DNA of 64,000 nt from CAVYGN01 sp964413265 (lineage in GTDB: Bacteria > Spirochaetota > Brevinematia > Brevinematales > JAOACQ01). Of this stretch, positions 43,570 to 51,864 are shown piece by piece (within the stretch, counting starts at the first letter, position 1; each line of letters opens with the position of its first letter). The stretch covers positions 1 through 64,000 of the forward strand of contig CAYPRX010000073.1 in assembly GCA_964413265.1 (NCBI GenBank), in the 5' to 3' direction. The translations under genes were made by a program, and so were the position numbers. The notes beneath the pieces were generated by a model. It ran no database searches, was not told where the DNA came from, and saw only the letters and a list, made by a program, of their open reading frames with translations.

Positions 43570-44160
43570 TCAATCTTTTTTTATTACGATTTGATTTACT
43601 AAAGAGTCTATGAGCAAATCCAATGACTCCTTGTAATTTAAATCGCCAATCCCTTCCTTATGGTATGTTAGAAAGAGGAGAGCACGAATTGAGCCGGCCA
43701 GGACTTCAGTATTTATATCAATCAGAATATTCATATTCTGCCATTCCTGAACAAACCTTATTAAAAAATCCCTCATTTCTTTTGATCTTGATGAAAATTT
43801 ATACTGCAGCAAAGTATTTTCTTCCCAGACAAGAAGCTTGTTTAATATTGCATTATTCTCCATTACATTAATAAAATTTCCAATGATGAATTTCACCATT
43901 TTTTTGGGGTGATCGGTTAGGGATGTCATTATTTCCTGGTTTTTTTCAATTTCTTCCTTAATCTCATTTGTAAAAATCTGAAAATAGAGTTCCTCTTTGG
44001 AATCAAAAAAGAGATAAAAACTGCCGGTTGCTATATCGACTGATTTGGCAAGCTGTCGGATCGTAGTTTTTTTAATACCATATTGTTTGAATATTTCCTT
44101 ACCCTTAATTAATAATTGTTGTACTATAAATTTCTTTTCCTCATCATCAAAAGCTTTCAT
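43570..44160 (-). CDS. TetR-family transcriptional regulator
   Basis: 196 aa. The N-terminal HTH matches TetR: KEIFKQYGIKKTTIRQLAKSVDIATGSFYLFFDSKEELYFQIF. The C-terminal ligand domain is divergent. It lies first in a two-gene operon with the radical-SAM enzyme, behind a strong promoter with an inverted repeat at the -10, so it probably represses its own operon. GGAG occurs about 8 bases before the ATG. Confidence 0.9.
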   Translation of the reverse strand: MKAFDDEEKKFIVQQLLIKGKEIFKQYGIKKTTIRQLAKSVDIATGSFYLFFDSKEELYFQIFTNEIKEEIEKNQEIMTSLTDHPKKMVKFIIGNFINVMENNAILNKLLVWEENTLLQYKFSSRSKEMRDFLIRFVQEWQNMNILIDINTEVLAGSIRALLFLTYHKEGIGDLNYKESLDLLIDSLVNQIVIKKD

Positions 44161-44176
44161 ATTTTTACTCCATAGC

Positions 44177-44207
44177 TATATGAACAAAATGTAAATACGT
44201 TCATATA
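44177..44207 (-). promoter_or_regulatory. Inverted-repeat operator before the TetR gene
   Basis: TATATGAAC (44177-44185) and GTTCATATA (44199-44207) form perfect 9-bp arms with a 13-base spacer, covering the predicted start of transcription and touching the -10 box. It is a plausible site for the TetR protein encoded directly downstream. Confidence 0.7.
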
Positions 44208-44235
44208 TTTTAATGAAAAATAATGGCTTTGTCAA
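44207..44235 (-). promoter_or_regulatory. Sigma70 promoter of the TetR-radical SAM operon
   Basis: On the minus strand, TTGACA (44230-44235), 17 bases, then TAAAAT (44207-44212). Transcription should start near 44200, about 40 bases before the TetR ATG. Confidence 0.8.
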
Positions 44236-44496
44236 GTATTATTTTTTTGCTTGTGTCATGGGAATGGATTGTGAGTAGGCGCTTTTGTCACTGTTGAACT
44301 TCTTAAGTATTGATTACCATTCAGGAATATCAGCAGAAAGTTGAAATTCTATTGTTTCATAGTATAATATCCCCGCCTCAGTTTGAGGTTTACCTCATTC
44401 CCATTTTGACGGTTTGGGTACAGAATGGTGACATTTTGAGGGCAACGAACCCCTGGGATGTGTTAACTGTTTGCGGTGTATAATATTGCCGGAATT
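44236..44496. other. Non-coding, repeat-rich gap with possible insertion-sequence remnant
   Basis: Part of a 336-nt region without a gene (44161-44496). It has nested small inverted repeats (CCTCA-GTT-TGAGG, GAGGT-TT-ACCTC near 44377-44398) and a duplicated CATTTTGA in CCCATTTTGACGG and GGTGACATTTTGAGG (about 44402-44440). This reminds me of the repeated ends of IS21-type elements, but no transposase remains. A TGCCGG/CCGGCA hairpin (44487-44515) lies at its end, overlapping the 13-bp tRNA repeat. Confidence 0.35.
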
Positions 44497-45171
44497 TCAT
44501 TGCTCGTCCCCGGCATTTTTTATTGCTGGTTTTTTACCCCTGCTGGATCTGAACTTGGAAGATAACGGAACTTCAATCCTGGAAAGGGTTATCCCGTTAG
44601 TCGTTCCGATACGGAAAAGACTCACGTCTAAATTTGCCTTCTTAAGCATCATAAGGACAAGGGCAAGACCCATCTTTTCATCATAATAATCATAGTCTTC
44701 AACATTATTGTCATCAAATAGATTTATGTAAATCATGGATTTCTGAAGTTTCATCCTTATCTGTTTTTCTTCGATCCCGACTATTGGAGAATTGTTGGTA
44801 ATCTCGAATTTTAACCCGTTCTTATTATGCCTGATATTAAATTTGACCCAGAGATTTTCTTCCTCAAGTGCCGCGAAATATTTTTTAGCCTCATTTTTAT
44901 CGATCATATCATTGAACATTGTCATGCCGGCAACATAATCACCTATATTGTTTACATTGAGATTTTTTTTAGCAAAATAAAGGGATTTAACATTTGTCAT
45001 TACTGCATTCGTAATAAGTTCCTTGACACAGTAATAGATAATATCCGTTAAATCTTTCCTGTTATACTGGTTAAAAATACTTTTTATTGTACTTTTTATG
45101 GAATCGTTTGATTCCTTATCATTATTAAATAACTTAATGGAAACAGAACTGCCGCGATTTATTATTTCCAT
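44497..45171 (-). CDS. GHKL-type ATPase-like protein
   Basis: 224 aa. A histidine-kinase-type ATP-binding fold is suggested by an N-box IYYCVKELITNAVMTN (about 47-62) and a G-box-like EKMGLALVLMMLKKA (about 162-176), with FEITNNSPIVGIEE between. No dimerisation/His domain is present, so it may be an anti-sigma-type kinase or ATPase partner. The last ten residues are encoded across the 13-bp tRNA-like repeat at 44503-44515, so the C-terminus may have been altered by the event that placed it there. Confidence 0.65.
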   Translation of the reverse strand: MEIINRGSSVSIKLFNNDKESNDSIKSTIKSIFNQYNRKDLTDIIYYCVKELITNAVMTNVKSLYFAKKNLNVNNIGDYVAGMTMFNDMIDKNEAKKYFAALEEENLWVKFNIRHNKNGLKFEITNNSPIVGIEEKQIRMKLQKSMIYINLFDDNNVEDYDYYDEKMGLALVLMMLKKANLDVSLFRIGTTNGITLSRIEVPLSSKFRSSRGKKPAIKNAGDEQ

Positions 45172-45210
45172 CGCAGATCCTTTTTTTGTTTCATTAATCT
45201 GACTCCCCTG

Positions 45211-46485
45211 TTACAGTGTACCTTGTCGGTTCACTTTTACGGTTATTTCAAGTCCTTTTATGCTTTTTATGGTAACCATACTGTCTTTTTTTATATCTTC
45301 ATCCGAAACTGCTGACCAGGTTTCACCATGAAAAAATACTTTCCCTCTGCCTCTGGTGAAGTCAGTCACGGCAAGTCCATTCTGGCCTATCATCCCTTCT
45401 TTACCTGACATCGCTTTTCTGTATAGAACTTTTGAGATAAGGTATACAAGGCTTATAAAAACAAGGAATGTAGTTATAGTGACTACGGCTATTGAGGAAT
45501 ATGAAACTCTGAGGAAGGGCAGTGGAGAATCGAAGAGCATGGCCGAACCGATTACAAGACTGATCAGAGCGCCTATTAGAAGAAACCCATGTGAGGTAGT
45601 GAAAACCTCTATTAAAAATAAAACGAATGCAAGGACAATAAGGATGAAACCTGCAAAATTAAAGGGGAGATACTGCATTGAAAAAAGTGCAACTATCAGA
45701 AGCAGTGCGCCTGTGGCTCCAGAAAAAATAGTTCCCGGATGAATTATTTCATAAAGTATCCCGTAAAAACCGAGAATCATAAGAAAATAGACCAGGTTTG
45801 GATTGGCCAGTACAGTTAAAAGTGATTCTGCCCAGTTTTTTTTAATAGGCCTCAGTGTAAAAGCGATATTCTTACCATAGATCTGCCTGACCAAATCTGT
45901 TTCATCTCTTGCTATGTAATTAATAACTCCCTTTTTAAGAGCCTCTTCACTTGTTATTGAAACGCTTTCTTTTACAGAGTCAACAGCCCAATCGATGTTT
46001 CTTTTTCTTTCCTTCGCGATCGATTTGATAAAAGCTATGGAATCGTTTTCGATTTTTTGAGATAGATGCTTTGCATTTTCATCCTCTTTTCCTGTGCCCC
46101 CCTGGCTGCCGATTGTCACAGGATGAGCTGCGCCTATATTGCAGGCAGGAGCCATAGCTGCGAATTTCGCCGATAATGTTATAAAAACACCCGCTGAACC
46201 AGCCCTCGCTCCGGATGGAGATACATAGACAACCGTATCAATTTTTGCATTCAGCAATGCCTGCACTATATTCCTTGTGGTGTCCAGCAGGCCGCCGGGA
46301 GTGTCTAATTCAAATATTATGGCATCGAATGATTCTTTTGAAGCCTCGTCGAGGCTCCTGACAATATATTTTTCTGTTACCGGTGTTATCGCTTCTCTAA
46401 TTTCACAGACAGCTACCTTTTTTTCAATGGGATATGATATTACCGTTATTAAGAATACAGAAGCAAATGTGCCTAGTGCTTTCAT
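45211..46485 (-). CDS. NfeD-family membrane serine protease (long form)
   Basis: 424 aa. A signal/anchor helix precedes a ClpP-like protease domain with FDTPGGLLDTTRNIVQ, SPSGARAGSAGVFITLSAKFAAMAP (the Ser in AGSAG) and NIGAAHPVTIG. Several membrane helices (about 225-335) follow, then an NfeD OB-fold tail with GMIGQNGLAVTDFTRGRGKVFFHGETW. Such proteins act with stomatin/flotillin-type partners in membrane quality control; no partner is seen here. It lies 40 nt upstream of the GHKL gene's start. Confidence 0.92.
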   Translation of the reverse strand: MKALGTFASVFLITVISYPIEKKVAVCEIREAITPVTEKYIVRSLDEASKESFDAIIFELDTPGGLLDTTRNIVQALLNAKIDTVVYVSPSGARAGSAGVFITLSAKFAAMAPACNIGAAHPVTIGSQGGTGKEDENAKHLSQKIENDSIAFIKSIAKERKRNIDWAVDSVKESVSITSEEALKKGVINYIARDETDLVRQIYGKNIAFTLRPIKKNWAESLLTVLANPNLVYFLMILGFYGILYEIIHPGTIFSGATGALLLIVALFSMQYLPFNFAGFILIVLAFVLFLIEVFTTSHGFLLIGALISLVIGSAMLFDSPLPFLRVSYSSIAVVTITTFLVFISLVYLISKVLYRKAMSGKEGMIGQNGLAVTDFTRGRGKVFFHGETWSAVSDEDIKKDSMVTIKSIKGLEITVKVNRQGTL

Positions 46486-46564
46486 CAGTTACCTCAAATA
46501 AAAAATGCATTCGTTATTTTAATAAGTATAGTATTGACAGTCAAGAAAGTCGAGAGTTACGGGA

Positions 46565-47056
46565 TTATGATTTGATTGTATATATAGATGAAAAGTTTCC
46601 TGCTATAAAATTAATAATTATCATTGATAAATTTAATATAACAGTAGTGATTTTACTATCCTTGAATACAGGCATGAATGTAATAATACGGGAAGTGTTG
46701 CCTACTGATAAAATAATTCCGATTATTATAAGGAATTGTAGAAGTCCTACTATGCCCCCGAGAAGGCTGTCAAGCCATTCAAGTTCCAGGAATTCTACCA
46801 TATCAATGAAAAGATAGGTCAATTTTTTGATTATAACATAAATCAGGATGAAAATGAGTATAAAGACTATTATATAACCTATTCCGTAATATTGCCGGGG
46901 GAAGATCGGCACTATAATCGGTGCGAATCGACTGGCGGCGAATATTCCACCGATGATAGACAGTAGACTGAAAATCATATAAATAAAACCCTTGCTGAAA
47001 CCCCAGGCGAAACCTGCGATTAATAATATTATTAAGACAAAATCGATAGGATTCAT
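46565..47056 (-). CDS. CvpA-family membrane protein
   Basis: 163 aa with four membrane helices. The family start IDFVLIILLIAGFAWGFSKGFIYMIFSLL is clear, and WLDSLLGGIVGLLQFLIIIGII matches the conserved second half. E. coli CvpA is needed for colicin V production; its role elsewhere is envelope-linked but unclear. RBS GGAG lies before the ATG. It stands alone between the NfeD gene and the divergent galU. Confidence 0.88.
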   Translation of the reverse strand: MNPIDFVLIILLIAGFAWGFSKGFIYMIFSLLSIIGGIFAASRFAPIIVPIFPRQYYGIGYIIVFILIFILIYVIIKKLTYLFIDMVEFLELEWLDSLLGGIVGLLQFLIIIGIILSVGNTSRIITFMPVFKDSKITTVILNLSMIIINFIAGNFSSIYTIKS

Positions 47057-47125
47057 AGTATCTCCTTTAGATAATATCGGTATTATATGATTTCTTGTTA
47101 TCGATAATAATAGGTTTTATAATAA

Positions 47126-47153
47126 TTGACTTTTATATCTGTAAATATATAAT
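47126..47153 (+). promoter_or_regulatory. Promoter of galU
   Basis: TTGACT (47126-47131), 16 bases, then TATAAT (47148-47153), about 28 bases before the galU start at 47182. Confidence 0.7.
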
Positions 47154-47181
47154 CCCAGAGCCATGAAGTAGAGGAGATTCT

Positions 47182-48024
47182 ATGAAAGGTGTGATAGTAG
47201 CCGCCGGTTACGGTACCCGATTTTTACCCCTCACAAAAACAATTCCGAAGGAAATGCTTCCGCTATACGACAGGCCGTTGATTGATTTCATTCTTGATGA
47301 GTTCGAAGAGGCTGGAATCAGGGATATTATTATCATATCGAGCAGAAGAAAGAAAATGCTTGAAGATTATCTTGACAGAGACATCGAACTTGAAAAATTT
47401 CTGGGAGATGGGAAAAAATACGATGCTCTGAGGGGAATAAAACCAAGAAATATGGACTTTTGTTTCATCAGACAGCAGGAAATGAGGGGAACAGGGCAGG
47501 CGCTTCTCCTCATCAAACCATTTATTAAGGATGAACCGTTTGTGGTGGCTTATCCCGATGATATAGTTTTAAATAATCCGGGCATTTCAAGCTTGATGAT
47601 CGATCTTCATAAGCAAAATGGGAAAAATATTCTTGCGGTCAGGAAAGAGACTGTTAACCTTTCCCGTTATGGTGTTGCCAAACTAAAAAAATCAGGAGAT
47701 ACTCTGGATATTGAAAAGCTTATTGAAAAACCCTTAAATGAAGATGCGCCATCAAACTTCATTTCAATTGGCAGATATTTATTTACGCCAGAGATTCTGG
47801 GTATCCTGGAGAAACAATACAAGAATCATGCGAATGGCGAGTTTTATCACACTGAGGCCATCAATGTACTGGCTGCCGCCGGAAAAGTGTCAGCTTTCGA
47901 GATAAAGGGTATAATGCTCGATACAGGAGAGCCGGAAAGTTATCTTTTGTCACTTTTAATGTATGTCAGCAGACATCCATCTGGAGCAAAGATACTTGAT
48001 GAATTTTTAAAATCTAAAACATAA
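47182..48024 (+). CDS. galU: UTP--glucose-1-phosphate uridylyltransferase
   Basis: 280 aa, typical GalU length. The N-terminal nucleotide loop AAGYGTRFLPLTKTIPKEMLPLYDRPLI is diagnostic; IRQQEMRGTGQALLLIKPF, VVAYPDDIV and IEKPLNEDAPSNFISIGRYLFTPEI follow. It makes UDP-glucose for glycans and lipopolysaccharide-type sugars. The gene overlaps the convergent PEGA lipoprotein gene by 18 nt, so both 3' ends share sequence. Confidence 0.96.
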   Translation: MKGVIVAAGYGTRFLPLTKTIPKEMLPLYDRPLIDFILDEFEEAGIRDIIIISSRRKKMLEDYLDRDIELEKFLGDGKKYDALRGIKPRNMDFCFIRQQEMRGTGQALLLIKPFIKDEPFVVAYPDDIVLNNPGISSLMIDLHKQNGKNILAVRKETVNLSRYGVAKLKKSGDTLDIEKLIEKPLNEDAPSNFISIGRYLFTPEILGILEKQYKNHANGEFYHTEAINVLAAAGKVSAFEIKGIMLDTGEPESYLLSLLMYVSRHPSGAKILDEFLKSKT

Positions 48025-49731
48025 ACATGCATTGATATCCGAAGGGCCACCGCTGTTTAATCCCAGGTAAACTTCCTCATTATATAGAGCGTAACAGGTT
48101 AGTCCCATAGTAGCGATGCCGGCAATTATTCCCCAAGTCATCGAAGCATGATAAAGCTGGTTATAAAAATTATAGTAATTTATTGCATTGGTATTTCCAG
48201 CATTGTAATACTGGTCCAGGTAATACTGCTGTTCGTAATCAGCGTAAATGTTCAGGCTTACGCAAAAGAGGGTAGCTCCCCAGCCGGCATAGACCCCATA
48301 CCATATCAACCGCCGTTCCCACAACGGTGTGCCTTGAGTTTTATTGAGAAAGGCATCAATTTCATATTGATAGTTTGAATTATGAAGGGTAAAGGTGTTA
48401 TAAAAGGGGTAGTAGTTTGAATCAGCTGTTTCTATAGTAAGCCTGTGAAGGGTTTCTATTGTCAGGTTTGTAAGAACTAGTGGCGTATTTCCTTCATAAG
48501 ACGAATCGATATAAACAAGAGCATTGGTAGGTTCAGACTTTATGCTCACAATTCCACCGGTTTGGATCTGTTCTATTGGCTTGAAGATTAAATTTGTTCT
48601 ATTAGTAATGATATCGGCTTTAACTACAACCTGTGCAAATCCCTGTTTCAATAAAGAAAAAATATGCTTGCCTCCGGGGATTGAAGGGTAATATAAAGGG
48701 GTCTTGCCTATAAAAATTCCGTCATAATAAATACTTGCCTCTTCAGGCTTTGAATCGATTATTACATCTCCAGTATCTCTATTCAGGCAGAAACTCCTTA
48801 CCGGCTTCACAAAATCAAATACTCTATCAGAGAGCTTATCTTCCCTGCCTGAAATTTCCATGTCAATAGAATTTGTCTCTTTCATGAAAAAAGTAACTTT
48901 CATTTCGACTTTTAACTGGTTTGGTCCTTCCCGCTTTTCCAGCAGGGAATAGTTTCCCCGTACTTCACAATAATTATTGGTGATAATATTCGTTATGACA
49001 TTCGTTAAAATATTTGTTATGCTTTTCGTAATATTACTGGATATTGCGTTGCTGATCAAGTCTCCGCTCTTGATGACATCGATAGGCATAAAACATATCG
49101 AATTGGTTAATTCCGTGAATTCAGTAATTACAAGAGACATGTAATTTTCCCTAATTAATTTCGGAAGGTTGGTGTGAATGGTGTTAGTTACGATCATGTT
49201 AGTGATTAAATTCGTGATCGTATTCGTGATTATTGCGCCTGAAATCTGATTGGAAATAGGTAGAATATTTGAAACAGGTGAATTTGTTTTGATAATTGTT
49301 TCAATTTTACCAATAGAAGTAACAGCGTTGTACTGGGTTATTAAAGCGGGCTGTAATAAAAGATAATTGCTGAAAATTGAATTTGTGGCTTCCGCAAGAT
49401 TTACCACATTTGAATTAAGGCTGAAATCAACCGATTCAAAAGGAATAAAAGATGTTTCGTATTCTATCGGCTTTAAATGGCTTTCAATCATATCAGGTAA
49501 AGCATTTGTAAGATAGTCAAGATCTTCCTCGTGAGTAAGGTTGCGAAAGGGGTATATTATTATTGTATAGCGATTGGTGAATGAGTTTAAGATAGCCTTG
49601 GATAAATTGTTTCTCTGTCTTTCCTGTTCATCCCTGACAATTCCGGGCGTGCAGGAACAAAAAAATAATAGCAGTAGACCTAATCCATATTTAAATTGTT
49701 TGATTCCATTATGCGAGATCCATGAGTTCAT
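48007..49731 (-). CDS. PEGA-domain lipoprotein with Ile-Thr-Asn repeat tracts
   Basis: 574 aa. A hydrophobic signal ends in a relaxed lipobox (LLFFCSC, Cys27). An ordered region then holds two tracts of a four-residue repeat around ITN: residues 167-188 and 234-253. Two PEGA domains follow (DVIIDSKPEEASIYYDGIFIGKTPL and VSIKSEPTNALVYIDSSYEGNTPL), then a C-terminal pair of hydrophobic segments. PEGA domains are extracytoplasmic and linked to envelope or surface-layer functions. It ends the glgB-cyclase-cyclase operon, overlapping the second cyclase gene by 23 nt. Function unknown. Confidence 0.8.
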   Translation of the reverse strand: MNSWISHNGIKQFKYGLGLLLLFFCSCTPGIVRDEQERQRNNLSKAILNSFTNRYTIIIYPFRNLTHEEDLDYLTNALPDMIESHLKPIEYETSFIPFESVDFSLNSNVVNLAEATNSIFSNYLLLQPALITQYNAVTSIGKIETIIKTNSPVSNILPISNQISGAIITNTITNLITNMIVTNTIHTNLPKLIRENYMSLVITEFTELTNSICFMPIDVIKSGDLISNAISSNITKSITNILTNVITNIITNNYCEVRGNYSLLEKREGPNQLKVEMKVTFFMKETNSIDMEISGREDKLSDRVFDFVKPVRSFCLNRDTGDVIIDSKPEEASIYYDGIFIGKTPLYYPSIPGGKHIFSLLKQGFAQVVVKADIITNRTNLIFKPIEQIQTGGIVSIKSEPTNALVYIDSSYEGNTPLVLTNLTIETLHRLTIETADSNYYPFYNTFTLHNSNYQYEIDAFLNKTQGTPLWERRLIWYGVYAGWGATLFCVSLNIYADYEQQYYLDQYYNAGNTNAINYYNFYNQLYHASMTWGIIAGIATMGLTCYALYNEEVYLGLNSGGPSDINACLCFRF

Positions 49732-51844
49732 AAATCTTTATCGGCTTATCATCCCCTTTTACATAAATACTGTCCAATTCTCTCACAACAGCCCTTTCTT
49801 TGACTTTCTCATAGGTAAATTGACTTATTATAATGCTTGTTTGATAAAATTTATTTTCATCCTCAAGATCTTCAGCCATCTCCACATTGCCTCCTATCGC
49901 TGTATAATTTCTCTTTTTTTCAGAACCTATGTTGCCTACCGTAATATTGCCTGTATTTATGCCGATTCCAATATCTACAGGTTTATTGCCCAATTTTACC
50001 TGTTCATCATTAAAGGCTTTCAGCGAATCAATCATCATGAGAGAGGCCCTGCATGCATTAAGTGCATGATCCGGAAGATCGATCGGCATTCCCCAGAAAG
50101 CAACTATAGCGTCACCTATATATTTATCAAGGGTTCCTTTCGTTTCCAGGATGATATTTGTCATTCTTGTAAGATATGAATTCAGGAATTCTATTAGATC
50201 CTTTGGCCGCATACTTTCCGATAGAGTTGTGAAACCCCTTATATCTGAAAATAGAACAGTTGCCTCTGTACCCTGACCCCCCAGTTCTATCTTTTCAGGG
50301 TTTGCAATAAGTATATTGACAAGATCCGGGCTGATGTATTTTGAAAAAGTGGATTTGATAAAGCGCTTTTCTCTTTGCTCTGTAAGAATTATAAATATCT
50401 CACCTGCTACAAGAGCGATCAGTCCTGTTAAAACAGGGATAATAGTTATTATTATTGTATTAAATTGAAAAAGCACGAAGCCTAGGAGAAGGGGGAATAT
50501 CATTACGAGAAGGATTGCTATAATAGCGTTTGATGTACCGCGTGTCAATAAATACCCTGTCAACAGAATAAAAAGTATTAAATATATGAGTTCGGCAAAC
50601 CAGGGAATCTCAAATAGAAAATCCCTGTTTAAAATTGTACCTATAGTGTATCCTATATGTTCTATGCTGTACATATCTCCCATTGGTGAAGGCCATCTGT
50701 TGTCCGATATACCGGATACAGCAACTCCGGCCAATAATATCGAACCTCTGGGAAATTGCGCCATTTCAGCGTTTTTAAGTGACAAAAAGTTAATAAATCC
50801 AGAAGAGGGTGTAGCCCTGTAGTTTATAAAAAGCCTGAAATGATCGTCGACCGGTATTGAAATATCGTCTTCTTTGTCTTTCCATTTGGCATGCTTGATT
50901 ATTACTGTACCGTTTTCAAGAACGACATTGCTCAATTCGGCACCTGTAAGCTTGACAACAGCACTTAGGGCTATCGAAGGGTAATATACATTTGTTAATC
51001 GTAATTTGCCGTTTTCTTCTGCATAATACGATACCGGAAGTATAAGGGGGCATTTGCAGTAAACTGATTCATCAGGCTCGATCGGCTCAATATTGACAAA
51101 TCCAGAAAATGAAAGGCTGTCTGATATCTTTTTGATTATCGATTTAACCTTATAATACGCTATGATACTTTTATTTTGCAGTCTTAGACTTGTTCGCAAT
51201 TCAAATCTCCTTAGGTTTGAAACATCGGGGGAATCGATTGAAAGTCCGTTTTTATGGAGGTAGATTATGTCATTTTTGTCGGTTATATAATTTTTTTCGT
51301 CAAGTTTAGGTTTAAAATCTGGTATTGTGTAAAGCATAAAATCATCACCTGCCGGCTGCCTGAAAGAGGAGAATGCTTTTGCCAGAAATCTGTCGCTTTC
51401 AGGTTTCGGGCTGGGTTTATCGAAAAATATATCGAACAATAAAAGATCTGGTGGATAAAAATGAGGGGTTTTATAGATTGGATTGGATGAGCTGAAATGT
51501 CCAAGTAATTCAGCCCATACTTTTCTGTCAACAGGATAGCTTTTATAATAGTTTATGGTATCATCATCAAGATAAAAGATGGTCATTTTTGAATATATTC
51601 CTGGTGCCTGATTACGGTGGATCGCTCCTCTGACCTGGACAGAGATACCGGATTGAAATGCCCTTGAAATGAATCTCCATTCTATTGATAGGTCTTCAAT
51701 ACCCCTGAAAATTTTTCTGACTGGAGGAAAATTGTATTTATCCGGCAGATAATAAAAACCTGCTGTAAATAATATCACTGCCATAGAAATAAGGGTTATA
51801 AACCCGACTTTATTAGTCCTGCCAGCTTTTTTACCCATGGCCAT
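49709..51844 (-). CDS. CHASE2 class III cyclase subunit with metal-binding half-site (lacks Asn/Arg)
   Basis: 711 aa. One N-terminal helix, a periplasmic CHASE2 sensor, three membrane helices (about residues 420-495) and a cytoplasmic class III cyclase domain (from about 520). Metal-binding Asp are present in LFSDIRGF and YIGDAIVAFWG, with the purine-contacting Lys in DKYIGD. The transition-state pair normally in VNxAxR is altered: NVEMAED has Glu for Asn (49880-49882) and Asp for Arg (49868-49870). A homodimer should be inactive. It follows the paralogous cyclase gene by 20 nt, which carries the opposite defect. Confidence 0.93.
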   Translation of the reverse strand: MAMGKKAGRTNKVGFITLISMAVILFTAGFYYLPDKYNFPPVRKIFRGIEDLSIEWRFISRAFQSGISVQVRGAIHRNQAPGIYSKMTIFYLDDDTINYYKSYPVDRKVWAELLGHFSSSNPIYKTPHFYPPDLLLFDIFFDKPSPKPESDRFLAKAFSSFRQPAGDDFMLYTIPDFKPKLDEKNYITDKNDIIYLHKNGLSIDSPDVSNLRRFELRTSLRLQNKSIIAYYKVKSIIKKISDSLSFSGFVNIEPIEPDESVYCKCPLILPVSYYAEENGKLRLTNVYYPSIALSAVVKLTGAELSNVVLENGTVIIKHAKWKDKEDDISIPVDDHFRLFINYRATPSSGFINFLSLKNAEMAQFPRGSILLAGVAVSGISDNRWPSPMGDMYSIEHIGYTIGTILNRDFLFEIPWFAELIYLILFILLTGYLLTRGTSNAIIAILLVMIFPLLLGFVLFQFNTIIITIIPVLTGLIALVAGEIFIILTEQREKRFIKSTFSKYISPDLVNILIANPEKIELGGQGTEATVLFSDIRGFTTLSESMRPKDLIEFLNSYLTRMTNIILETKGTLDKYIGDAIVAFWGMPIDLPDHALNACRASLMMIDSLKAFNDEQVKLGNKPVDIGIGINTGNITVGNIGSEKKRNYTAIGGNVEMAEDLEDENKFYQTSIIISQFTYEKVKERAVVRELDSIYVKGDDKPIKIYELMDLA

Positions 51845-51864
51845 AAAGCCCTCTCAATAAATTT

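Larger units (their letters stand above)
41603..44515. mobile_element. Candidate small island at the tRNA-Leu 3' end (att-like 13-bp repeats)
   Basis: CTCGTCCCCGGCA is present at 41603-41615 in the tRNA and again, in the same orientation, at 44503-44515. The enclosed ~2.9 kb holds a RelBE-like toxin-antitoxin pair, a B12/radical-SAM enzyme, a TetR repressor and repeat-rich non-coding sequence, and neighbouring core genes resume outside. No integrase is present, so this would be a decayed or non-autonomous element. The distal copy lacks CCA. Chance, or a duplicated tRNA fragment, is also possible. Confidence 0.35.
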
